Assembly: GCA_023142975.1 (NCBI GenBank)
Contig: JAGLIN010000045.1
Location: 1-24,446 of the forward strand
DNA: 24,446 bases
Reading direction: 5' to 3'
Source of the DNA: Candidatus Parcubacteria bacterium
GTDB taxonomy: Bacteria; Patescibacteriota; Minisyncoccia; JAHIHE01; JAGLIN01
Position 1 is the stretch's first letter; every line of letters begins with the position of its first letter. The notes under the pieces are model-generated. The model did no database searches and was not told the DNA's origin. It saw only the letters and a program-made list of their open reading frames with translations. Positions 7,759 through 14,359 of this stretch are shown piece by piece. Made by a program: the position numbers and the translations under genes.

Positions 7759-8160
7759 TTAAGGACAGGCGATATCACTTGCGCCAGAACAGACAGTTCC
7801 TTCTTTAAGTCTGCCAATTTTGTCCGCGCAAACACTGCCACCCATATTAAGCGTTGAAGAGATACAAAAACCATTTGCGCCGTCGCCGCAAACAAAAGTT
7901 CCGCCGTTGTCCGTAATTGCTTTTATAACAGCGCCGTTTCCGACAAATTCTGGTTCATCGCACAACTGGTCATAGTCTCCATATTCATAATAAAAAATCT
8001 CTGCTCTTTTTGAAGCGCTATTTATCTCAGCTCTAATTACCGCGTCTCTCGCAAGTCGTCTCGCGTCTCCTATATTAAATAGAACGATGCTCGCCAAAAC
8101 ACCGATAATAGCAATGACGACTAAAAGCTCTATTAGTGTAAATCCATTTTTTTTACACAT
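7759..8160 (-). CDS. Type IV prepilin-like protein, Cys-rich (minor pilin or second pilin)
   Basis: Leader MCKKNG is followed by the class III cleavage site G6-F7 and the hydrophobic helix FTLIELLVVIAIIGVLASIVLF, with Glu at mature position 5. The globular part (about 100 residues) holds six cysteines (QLCDE, FVCGDG, GFCISS, SVCADK, TVCSG, IACP), suggesting three disulfides in an exported protein. It is 133 residues long. A terminator and then an extended -10 box (8193-8201) lie just upstream, so it can be transcribed apart from the first pilin. No Shine-Dalgarno sequence is visible. It could be a minor, tip or pseudopilin; the sequence does not decide which. Confidence 0.88.
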   Translation of the reverse strand: MCKKNGFTLIELLVVIAIIGVLASIVLFNIGDARRLARDAVIRAEINSASKRAEIFYYEYGDYDQLCDEPEFVGNGAVIKAITDNGGTFVCGDGANGFCISSTLNMGGSVCADKIGRLKEGTVCSGASDIACP

Positions 8161-8192
8161 TTTTATTATGTTAAAAACAAATTTCTATAATC

Positions 8193-8201
8193 ATTATAAC
8201 A
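8193..8201 (-). promoter_or_regulatory. Extended -10 box for the second pilin
   Basis: On the minus strand TGTTATAAT, an exact extended -10 box, lies 32 bases before the ATG at 8160 and just after the upstream terminator hairpin. No convincing -35 hexamer is seen, which is usual for this promoter class. Confidence 0.5.
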
Positions 8202-8216
8202 GATTTAAAAAATAAT

Positions 8217-8248
8217 AAAAACAGATAGAAAATTCTATCTGTTTTTTT
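8217..8248 (-). terminator. Terminator between the two pilin genes
   Basis: A 10-bp stem ACAGATAGAA/TTCTATCTGT (8221-8242, 2-base centre on paper, 4 or more bases in practice) is flanked by A runs on the left and seven T residues on the right. It has a T tract in both directions and lies 41 bases past the major pilin stop. Confidence 0.85.
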
Positions 8249-8288
8249 AAACTCATTTTGAATTTTTATAGATCCATAAAAATTTTGT

Positions 8289-8648
8289 CTAACAGCCATC
8301 AAAGGTTACTCCTGATTCAGTTACTACGCCCGTACAACCACTGTCAACTATAGCAGTAGCGGTTATTGCAAATGTTCCAGCTCCCGAAGAGCCGCAATCT
8401 TCAGTTGTAAATCCAGCGGGCCATGTAGTATTGCCAGTAGTAGATGGTTCTGTTGGAGCATCATTCGCGTCGCAATCTATAACTATTCCCGCAATCGCGC
8501 CAGCTGATTCGGCTTTGAAGGCTGAAATTTTAGCGTTTCTTCTGGCGTTGCTTAGACTTGATAAAACAATTGAAGCCAAAATACCGATAATTGCGATAAC
8601 GACTAAAAGCTCAATCAAAGTAAAACCTTTCTTATTTATTTTCAACAT
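8289..8648 (-). CDS. Major type IV pilin precursor (candidate)
   Basis: The leader MLKINKKG is cut before F9; the helix FTLIELLVVIAIIGILASIVLSSLSNARRNA follows, with Glu at mature position 5. The short globular part has four cysteines and a Thr/Ser-rich loop (TEPSTTGNTTWPAG) that would be a candidate sugar acceptor. An upstream GTG at 8657 is in frame, but it is part of the Shine-Dalgarno sequence GGAGGTGA; the ATG at 8648 sits eight bases after GGAGG and is the better start, giving 119 residues. This is the only gene here with a full Shine-Dalgarno sequence, and it has its own promoter (8765-8793) and terminator (8217-8248). These features suggest high, separate expression and so the major subunit. 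Confidence 0.9.
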   Translation of the reverse strand: MLKINKKGFTLIELLVVIAIIGILASIVLSSLSNARRNAKISAFKAESAGAIAGIVIDCDANDAPTEPSTTGNTTWPAGFTTEDCGSSGAGTFAITATAIVDSGCTGVVTESGVTFDGC

Positions 8649-8653
8649 TAATT

Positions 8654-8661
8654 TCACCTCC
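8654..8661 (-). promoter_or_regulatory. Strong Shine-Dalgarno sequence of the major pilin
   Basis: GGAGGTGA on the minus strand is an 8-base match to the standard anti-Shine-Dalgarno tail and ends five bases before the ATG at 8648. It overlaps the in-frame GTG at 8657 and so argues against that start. Confidence 0.85.
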
Positions 8662-8764
8662 CTTCTTATTTTTGATTAAGTTATTTTTTGTAAAACTTTT
8701 CGTTTTTTTTGAATTCTCAACTGTTAAATTGTTTTTCATCGTTTTTGTTTATTTCTACACAGCG

Positions 8765-8793
8765 ATTATAACACTTTTCGTTTCTTTGCGCAA
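8765..8793 (-). promoter_or_regulatory. Promoter of the major pilin gene
   Basis: On the minus strand TTGCGC (8793-8788), 17 bases, then TGT-TATAAT as an extended -10 (TATAAT at 8770-8765). Transcription would start near 8758, leaving about 110 bases of AT-rich leader before the Shine-Dalgarno sequence. It lies in the gap after pilT. Confidence 0.6.
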
Positions 8794-8810
8794 TTTTGTT
8801 AAAACAACAT

Positions 8811-9887
8811 CTATCTCTTCATCAACATCTTCAAATCGTTTGCATTAGTTGAATAAGTCTTGGCGCTTTCTAAAGTTATCTTTTTATTTTTTACTAAATC
8901 TGCGAGCGAGTTATTTAAAGATATCATTCCTTCGTCAGCGCTGGTGTTGATGACGAGATCAAGCTGGTGAGTTTTATTTTCTCTGATCAGGTTTTTGACT
9001 GCGGAATTGGAAGTCATTATTTCTACTGCCGGGATTCTGCCTCCGTCTATATGCGGAATAAGCCGTTGTGATAATATGCCTAAAAGATTTCCTGCCAATT
9101 GGGATCTTACTTGATTTTGCTGTCCAACAGGAAAACTGTCAATAATTCTATCTATAGTCTGAGCTGTGCTATTTGTATGCAGAGTGGCAAGAACAAGGTG
9201 TCCGGTTTCTGCCGCGGTAATGGCAGTGCTCATTGTTTCCCAATCTCTCATTTCTCCAATTAGAATAACATCAGCATCCTCTCTAAAAATAGAGCGAAGA
9301 GCGTTGTTAAACGATTTTGTGTCAATACCAACTTCTCTCTGGTTAATAATACATCTGTTCTGAGTGTAGACATGTTCAATTGGATCTTCAACTGTCACGA
9401 TATGCGCGTTTTTTTGATTATTTATTCTTTCAACAAGAGCCGCTAAAGTAGTTGATTTTCCGTGTCCAGAAGGACCAACAACAAGCACAAAACCTTGTGA
9501 CGGTTCTATAAAATTATAAACCGAATCTGGAATGCCAAGTTGTTCAAGTGTCTTTATCGTAGAGGGAATAAGTCGAAAAGAAACACTCATAAATCCCCTT
9601 TGAAAAAAGACATTTACTCTGAATCTTGTTTTTCTTCCGAACTCATATGAAATATCAAGCTCTTTATTTTCTATAAATCTTTCTTGCTGTTCCTTTGTTA
9701 AAAGCGCGCTAACAAGGGATTCTGTTTTTTGTGGGGTTAAAATCTCTTTGTTAACTAACGGAATTAATCTCCCGTCAATTCTAAGTGTTGGATATCGTCC
9801 AACTGACAAGTGCAAATCGGACGCGTTTTCTTGTGCTGTGCTAGTTAACAAATCGTCTAGTTCTTGTTTAGCATTTATGCTATTCAT
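8811..9887 (-). CDS. pilT: Type IV pilus retraction ATPase PilT
   Basis: PilT is a hexameric cytoplasmic ATPase that drives pilus retraction. It has an N-terminal PAS-like part with ASDLHLSVG, Walker A GPSGHGKST (138-146), the Asp box EDPIEHVY, Walker B DVILIGEMRDWETM (about 206-219), and the His box TGHLVLATLHTN. The frame extends to a TTG at 9920, but the ATG at 9887 gives MNSINAKQELDDLL, a normal PilT start; the extension is encoded by AT-rich spacer. 358 residues is typical. The absence of a C-terminal zinc motif and of a PilB-like N domain separates it from pilB. The receiver gene ends 67 bases upstream on the same strand. Confidence 0.96.
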   Translation of the reverse strand: MNSINAKQELDDLLTSTAQENASDLHLSVGRYPTLRIDGRLIPLVNKEILTPQKTESLVSALLTKEQQERFIENKELDISYEFGRKTRFRVNVFFQRGFMSVSFRLIPSTIKTLEQLGIPDSVYNFIEPSQGFVLVVGPSGHGKSTTLAALVERINNQKNAHIVTVEDPIEHVYTQNRCIINQREVGIDTKSFNNALRSIFREDADVILIGEMRDWETMSTAITAAETGHLVLATLHTNSTAQTIDRIIDSFPVGQQNQVRSQLAGNLLGILSQRLIPHIDGGRIPAVEIMTSNSAVKNLIRENKTHQLDLVINTSADEGMISLNNSLADLVKNKKITLESAKTYSTNANDLKMLMKR

Positions 9888-9954
9888 AATTTTAAGATAA
9901 AAAAATAGAATTAAAATCAAACAAAAATAAAATAAATAATCATTTTATAAATTA

Positions 9955-10341
9955 TTATTTTTTCTCTAAGATTTCTTTAATTTTTTCAACAACTTCTGAT
10001 GGCGTGAAGTGAGCTTTAATTATATAACTATCAGCTCCCAATTCAAATCCTTTCTCCACATTTTCTTTCTGACTCAAATTAGTTAAAAGCACTATGGGAA
10101 TTTTTTTTAGTTCCAGATTTCTTTTAATTGTTTTTAAAATGCTGAATCCGTCTATTTTTGGCATAACGACATCCAGAAGAACTATATCTGGTTTTTGCTT
10201 TTCTAACATCTTAATTCCAACTATCCCATCTTTCGCAGTCGCAACTTCAAAATCTTCTGATTCCAATTTTATTCTGTACATGTCGGATATGTAAGAATCA
10301 TCCTCTATTATTAAAACTGATGCTTTTTTATCTTTACTCAT
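9955..10341 (-). CDS. Stand-alone CheY/PilG-like response regulator receiver
   Basis: A single 128-residue receiver domain with no output domain. The acid pocket is D14-D15 (IIEDDSYI), the phospho-acceptor is D57 in VLLDVVMPKIDGF, the switch Thr is T87 (LLTNLS), and the conserved Lys is K109 (YIIKAH). It lies between pilB and pilT, so it probably tunes pilus extension or retraction by protein contact, as PilG/PilH do in Pseudomonas (inference). No sensor kinase is in the window. A 78-nt palindromic repeat fills the gap upstream and may carry a promoter (TGATATAAT on the minus strand at 10422-10414). Confidence 0.9.
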   Translation of the reverse strand: MSKDKKASVLIIEDDSYISDMYRIKLESEDFEVATAKDGIVGIKMLEKQKPDIVLLDVVMPKIDGFSILKTIKRNLELKKIPIVLLTNLSQKENVEKGFELGADSYIIKAHFTPSEVVEKIKEILEKK

Positions 10342-10379
10342 AATTATATTGTTATATTGTTAAATTGCTATATTGCTAT

Positions 10380-10457
10380 ATTGTTATGTATGGCACATAT
10401 TCATAATCATATTATTATATCACAATTATTGAGTTGCTATGCTATGTACAACAATTT
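10380..10457 (+). repeat. 78-nt imperfect palindromic element, copy A
   Basis: It starts ATTGTTATG and ends CTATGTACAACAATTT, with near-complementary ends. It aligns without gaps to copies at 12286-12363 (opposite strand) and 13524-13601. The centre holds TGATATAAT on the minus strand, a possible extended -10 for the receiver gene. AT-rich words ATTGTTA flank it on both sides. Confidence 0.8.
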
Positions 10458-10485
10458 GACAATATAATAATTTAGCCATTTAATT

Positions 10486-12255
10486 CTATTCTTCCGTAAC
10501 TCTTAAAACCTCTTCTATAGTTGTTATTCCAAATAGGGCTTTTATTATTCCATCTTGTTTCATCGTTATCATTCCTTGTCTTTTTGCCTCTTTTGATATT
10601 TCAGTATCTGAAATATTAGAAGACATTACAGATTCTAATTCTGGCGTCATTAAGAGAACTTCATAAACTCCTATTCTTCCTGAGAATCCAGATTGTTTAC
10701 ATTCTTTGCATCCTTTTCCATGAAAAAGTTTGAAATTGTTTTTTATGTCAATATCTTTCTTTTGATCATCCGGGACACTTTCAAGCTCTTTCCTGATAAT
10801 TTTTTCCATAGAGAGCGAAGCCGCTATTTCTTCTTTGCAATAACTACATATTTTTTTAACTAAGCGTTGCGCTATTGCTATGTTTAAAGAAGATGATATT
10901 AAAAACGGTTCAACTCCCATATCAATAAGACGCGGTATAACGCCGATTGCGTTATTTGTGTGCAATGTTGATAGAACTAAATGTCCTGTTAAAGCGGCAT
11001 GTGTCGCTAATTCGGCTGTTTCTTTATCTCTTATTTCTCCTACCATTATAATGTCTGGATCTTGACGCAATATAGATCTTAATCCCGAAGAGAAAGTGTA
11101 TCCTATCTCTGATCGTATTTGACTTTGGTTTACTCCAACCATAAAATATTCCACAGGGTCTTCTAATGTTACAATGTTTACTCCTTCTTTGTTCAATATT
11201 TTCATCATAGCATAGAGAGTCGTTGATTTTCCTGATCCAGTTGGTCCAGTTACAAGGATAATTCCAAAAGGTTTATTTATGTTGTCGTTAATTGTCTGTA
11301 ATCCTTTTCTCCAGATACCCAAATTTTCCAAGGTGCTAATATCTGAGGATGTGTCTAAAATTCTCATTACCACCTTCTCTCCATTGACAGTCGGAAAAGT
11401 AGAAACACGCAAGTCAACACTTTTGTCTAAGTTGTTTCCCTTTGAAAGATCAAATCTAAATCTTCCATCTTGCGGTTTTCTTGTTTCGTCTATTTTTAAA
11501 TCAGCAAGTATTTTTATTCGAGAAGTGACTGCTGGAGTAATTTTTTTTGGAAGAACTAAGCTATTGTGCAAAACTCCGTCTAATCTATATCTAACTCTCA
11601 ATTCATTTTCATTTGGTTCAATATGAATGTCGCTTGCTTTTCCTTCTATCGCATGAGTGAGCACAATATCCACAATTCTGCTTACAGGCGCTTCTTCAAT
11701 AGCCTTTTTTATATTTTTGCCTTTTTTCTTTTTTTTCCCTTTCTTTAAACTTTCTTCTTTATCAATAATTTGCCGGTCAACACTTTGAAGAACAGTTTTT
11801 AATTCATCATCTATTTTTTTATACTGTTTTATAATGTTATAAAATCCGCTTCTGGATATCAAATATATTTCCGTGTTAACTTTGTGTTTTATAGAAATAA
11901 ATTTTAAAGCGTCCAACGCTTCTGTGTTATTCGGATCAATCATGGCAACTTTAACTGTCTCATCGTTTTTTTCAAATGGCACAAATTTGTAAAATAGCAC
12001 TGCTTTTTCCGGAATCTCTTTTAAAACTTGACTGCTAATAGAATCATCCTTCAATTTAATATATGGAACTCCCAAAAAGTCTGCTTTGATTTTTGTTAAA
12101 TCTTCCTCAGGAACTTCTTTTTTGTCAATCAAAACATTAAAAATATCCAGCCTATCCTTTTCTGATTTTTCAAACGCGCTGTTTATTATGTCTTTAGGCG
12201 CTACATTATTGGAAATCAAATATTCGTAAGCTTTTTTGAGGTTTTTGCTGTTCAT
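10486..12255 (-). CDS. pilB: Type IV pilus assembly ATPase PilB
   Basis: PilB is the hexameric cytoplasmic motor that extends the pilus. The N-terminal T2SSE_N domain (about 1-150) is followed by a Lys-rich linker (170-184) and the ASDIHIEP box (208-214). The ATPase core has Walker A GPTGSGKST (337-345), the Asp box EDPVEYFM, Walker B DIIMVGEIRD (401-410) and the His box TGHLVLSTLHTN. A zinc Cys4 site (C470, C473, C516, C519) matches PilB/GspE and not PilT. 589 residues is a full-length protein. ATG at 12255 without a Shine-Dalgarno sequence. Repeat copy B fills the gap upstream and copy A the gap downstream. Confidence 0.97.
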   Translation of the reverse strand: MNSKNLKKAYEYLISNNVAPKDIINSAFEKSEKDRLDIFNVLIDKKEVPEEDLTKIKADFLGVPYIKLKDDSISSQVLKEIPEKAVLFYKFVPFEKNDETVKVAMIDPNNTEALDALKFISIKHKVNTEIYLISRSGFYNIIKQYKKIDDELKTVLQSVDRQIIDKEESLKKGKKKKKGKNIKKAIEEAPVSRIVDIVLTHAIEGKASDIHIEPNENELRVRYRLDGVLHNSLVLPKKITPAVTSRIKILADLKIDETRKPQDGRFRFDLSKGNNLDKSVDLRVSTFPTVNGEKVVMRILDTSSDISTLENLGIWRKGLQTINDNINKPFGIILVTGPTGSGKSTTLYAMMKILNKEGVNIVTLEDPVEYFMVGVNQSQIRSEIGYTFSSGLRSILRQDPDIIMVGEIRDKETAELATHAALTGHLVLSTLHTNNAIGVIPRLIDMGVEPFLISSSLNIAIAQRLVKKICSYCKEEIAASLSMEKIIRKELESVPDDQKKDIDIKNNFKLFHGKGCKECKQSGFSGRIGVYEVLLMTPELESVMSSNISDTEISKEAKRQGMITMKQDGIIKALFGITTIEEVLRVTEE

Positions 12256-12285
12256 ATTATTATATTGTTATATTGTCAAACTGTT

Positions 12286-12363
12286 AAATTGTTATGCATA
12301 GCATAGCAATTTAACAATTGCAATATAACAGCATAATTGTGAATATGTGCTATGCATAACAAT
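12286..12363 (-). repeat. 78-nt imperfect palindromic element, copy B (inverted)
   Basis: Read on the minus strand it matches copies A and C over all 78 positions without gaps. Its ends are exact inverted repeats of 16 bases (ATTGTTATGCATAGCA). It lies between pilB and pilM. Confidence 0.8.
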
Positions 12364-12395
12364 TTAGCAATATAATGATTTGACAATTTAATGAC

Positions 12396-13493
12396 CTACT
12401 TTTCAAGTCCTCTCATAGCTAAGCCGACGGCAACAGAAAAACTCGTAGATATTTTTTTTAATTCTTTAGATAAGGCTCTATCATAAGTAATATTTTTCCA
12501 TGGATTGGCTATTTCCACCTCAGTATTTAATTTTTTAGAAAGATATTCAATCAATCCCGGTAAACTTGCCGAACTTCCGGAAATAATTATTTTTTTAATA
12601 CGCGTTTTGTTTTTATTGAAATAAGAATCATTCGCCTTCTCAATTTCTGAGATGATTATGCCTATAATAGGCAAAGCAATTTCAGAAACTCTTTTTTTAG
12701 GACCGTTAAATGTTAAACCGACGTCTCTTTTTAACGCTTCTGCTCTATTAAAGTCAATATTAAATCCATGACTTATCATTTTAGTTATTTCTTCGCCTCC
12801 AGATCCTGGAATGCTATGGCTTTCTGAAACGGAACCATTTTCCACAATTATTATACTTGTTGTTTTATTGCCGATGTCAACAATCATAGAGGGTCCTTTA
12901 TTGTCTTTGGCTAAAGATCTTGCCAATGAAAACGATTCCGTTTCTAAGGCGATTAATTTCAAATTTGTTTTTTTAATAATGTCGGTATATTGTTCTGTTA
13001 TTTCTTTTGGTATGGCAATTAACAATACATTTATTTTTTTGATCTGCTTTTGGTTTTTGTCATCACTCTTCTTTTCTCCTTCTCCTTTGTTTATGATGCT
13101 CCAACCGAAAATAACTTCGTTTATCGGTAATGGTATTTGTTGTCTAGCTTCGTAATTAACAGCTTCGTTAATTTCATTTTCTGGAATATCTGGTAGTGTC
13201 ATAGCAGACGAGAAAGCAGATGATATCGGAATTGAAATGGCCGTTTTGCGAGCCGTTATTCCCGCTTCTTTTATAATTTTTAAGAGATCGTTTAATATTT
13301 CAGTATTTGACATTTTCACATCTGCTGTTTTTCTTCCGTTGCTTAAAATCTCCATATATTCTTTCGTTTCAGTATGAGCGTAATTTTCCAGTTCTATCTC
13401 TTTGTTGTCTATCTTAAGCTGAACCATTCTTATTCCTGTGGTTCCTATATCAATTCCTAAAAAACTACAAGGTTTTTTTTTAAATAAATCCAT
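12396..13493 (-). CDS. pilM: Type IV pilus assembly protein PilM (actin-like)
   Basis: PilM is an FtsA/actin-fold ATP-binding protein on the inner face of the membrane; in other bacteria it links PilN to the motor. Visible nucleotide-binding blocks are FLGIDIGTTGIRMVQL (11-26), SMIVDIGNKTTSIIIVENG and KIIISGSSASLPGLIEYL. The frame runs to a GTG at 13535, but that region is inside a palindromic repeat; the ATG at 13493 gives MDLFKKKPCSFLGIDIG, the usual PilM start and 365 residues. No pilN or pilO follows: the next gene is pilB. Either these partners are encoded elsewhere or PilM works without them here. Confidence 0.94.
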   Translation of the reverse strand: MDLFKKKPCSFLGIDIGTTGIRMVQLKIDNKEIELENYAHTETKEYMEILSNGRKTADVKMSNTEILNDLLKIIKEAGITARKTAISIPISSAFSSAMTLPDIPENEINEAVNYEARQQIPLPINEVIFGWSIINKGEGEKKSDDKNQKQIKKINVLLIAIPKEITEQYTDIIKKTNLKLIALETESFSLARSLAKDNKGPSMIVDIGNKTTSIIIVENGSVSESHSIPGSGGEEITKMISHGFNIDFNRAEALKRDVGLTFNGPKKRVSEIALPIIGIIISEIEKANDSYFNKNKTRIKKIIISGSSASLPGLIEYLSKKLNTEVEIANPWKNITYDRALSKELKKISTSFSVAVGLAMRGLEK

Positions 13494-13523
13494 AATTAAA
13501 TTGTTAAACTGTTGCATCGTTAT

Positions 13524-13601
13524 ATTGTTATGCACAGCACATATTTACAATCATATCGTTATATTACAACTACAGAATTGCTATGCTATGCACAACAATT
13601 T
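13524..13601 (+). repeat. 78-nt imperfect palindromic element, copy C
   Basis: Same length and ends as copies A and B (starts ATTGTTATGCACAGCACATA, ends TGCTATGCACAACAATTT). It lies between pilM and the hsp20-type gene and overlaps the false upstream pilM starts at 13535 and 13517. Confidence 0.8.
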
Positions 13602-13674
13602 GACAATATAACAATGTAACAATAGCAGAGTAATTTTCTAAAAATTAAAAATAAAATAAGAATTTCGCAGGTAC

Positions 13675-14220
13675 CTATTCTTCTTCTTTCACTTTAATTT
13701 TCATTGAAGAATCTTTTTCTATCTTTGGAAGCTTGACTGTAAGAATGCCATTTTTCATTGTTGCTTCTACTTTTTCCGCTTTCACATCACAAGGGAGAAT
13801 AATTGATCTGGAAAAACAACCCCAAAAACATTCTTGATAATAATAGTCATCAGGTTTTATTTTGTCTGGATTTATTCTTGTGCCTTTTATTGTAATCATA
13901 TCAACGGTAATTGAAATATCTAAATTTTCAGGTCGGACGCCGCCGATAATTGATTTTATGATTATTAAATTTTCTGTTTGATAAACATCAATTGTCAACT
14001 GGCCTTCTTCTTTACTACTCTCTTTGTCGTTGATCCACTCTTCGTTGCTTTTGTCTTTTTTATCTTCGTCACTTTTTTTATTTTCATTGTTGTCAATATC
14101 ATTCTCGTCGCTATAAATTTCTTCGTTATCATTTTCAATTTCAATCTCTCTCTCTTTATTTTCTTTGTCTTCCTGGTTTCCTGTAATTTTATCCAAGAAG
14201 GATGTTTTTTGTTTTGTCAT
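13675..14220 (-). CDS. Hsp20 / alpha-crystallin small heat-shock protein with long acidic N-terminus
   Basis: An ATP-independent holdase chaperone. The alpha-crystallin domain spans about 73-168: LTIDVYQTENLIIIKSIIGG, PENLDISITVDMITIKG, YYYQECFWGCFSRSIILP, and the hallmark GILTVKLPK. The first 72 residues are almost all Asp, Glu, Asn, Lys and Ser, probably disordered, making the protein (181 aa) longer than usual. The C-terminal tail lacks a clear IxI/V oligomerisation motif, except possibly MKIKV. A promoter with an extended -10 box lies upstream (14322-14349), so this may be the first gene of the pilus transcript; whether the chaperone has a pilus role is unknown. Confidence 0.92.
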   Translation of the reverse strand: MTKQKTSFLDKITGNQEDKENKEREIEIENDNEEIYSDENDIDNNENKKSDEDKKDKSNEEWINDKESSKEEGQLTIDVYQTENLIIIKSIIGGVRPENLDISITVDMITIKGTRINPDKIKPDDYYYQECFWGCFSRSIILPCDVKAEKVEATMKNGILTVKLPKIEKDSSMKIKVKEEE

Positions 14221-14226
14221 AATTTT

Positions 14227-14320
14227 AAATTGTTAAATTGTTAAATTGTTAAATTGTTTTTACATTTAATTATTGTGCTAAGCATAATAATTCAACAATG
14301 TAACAATTTAACAATGTAAT
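14227..14320. repeat. TTGTTAAA word palindrome upstream of hsp20
   Basis: Four AAATTGTT words on the left (14227-14259) face AACAATGTAACAATTTAACAAT on the right (about 14294-14315), with a small palindrome GTGCTAAGCAT between them. It resembles the arms of the 78-nt elements but lacks their centre. It forms most of the 5' leader of the hsp20 gene. Confidence 0.55.
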
Positions 14321-14321
14321 T

Positions 14322-14349
14322 ATTATACCATTTTTAAGAATTACAACAA
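14322..14349 (-). promoter_or_regulatory. Promoter for hsp20 and possibly the pilus genes
   Basis: On the minus strand TTGTTG (14349-14344), 16 bases, then TGG-TATAAT, an extended -10 with a perfect TATAAT (14327-14322). It lies right after the valS stop and about 100 bases before the hsp20 ATG. Confidence 0.5.
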
Positions 14350-14359
14350 GGATTACTTT

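Noticed and set aside
8649..8657. GTG start of the major pilin
   Set aside because: The GTG is part of the Shine-Dalgarno sequence itself, which is correctly spaced for the ATG at 8648.
9888..9920. TTG-started extension of PilT
   Set aside because: It is AT-rich spacer encoding ILILFFYLKI; the ATG at 9887 fits known PilT starts.
13494..13535. GTG or ATG starts of PilM upstream of 13493
   Set aside because: They lie in a palindromic repeat and the ATG at 13493 gives the usual PilM N-terminus.
10380..13601. CRISPR array
   Set aside because: The 78-nt repeats are separated by whole genes, one is inverted, and no short regular spacers or cas genes are present.
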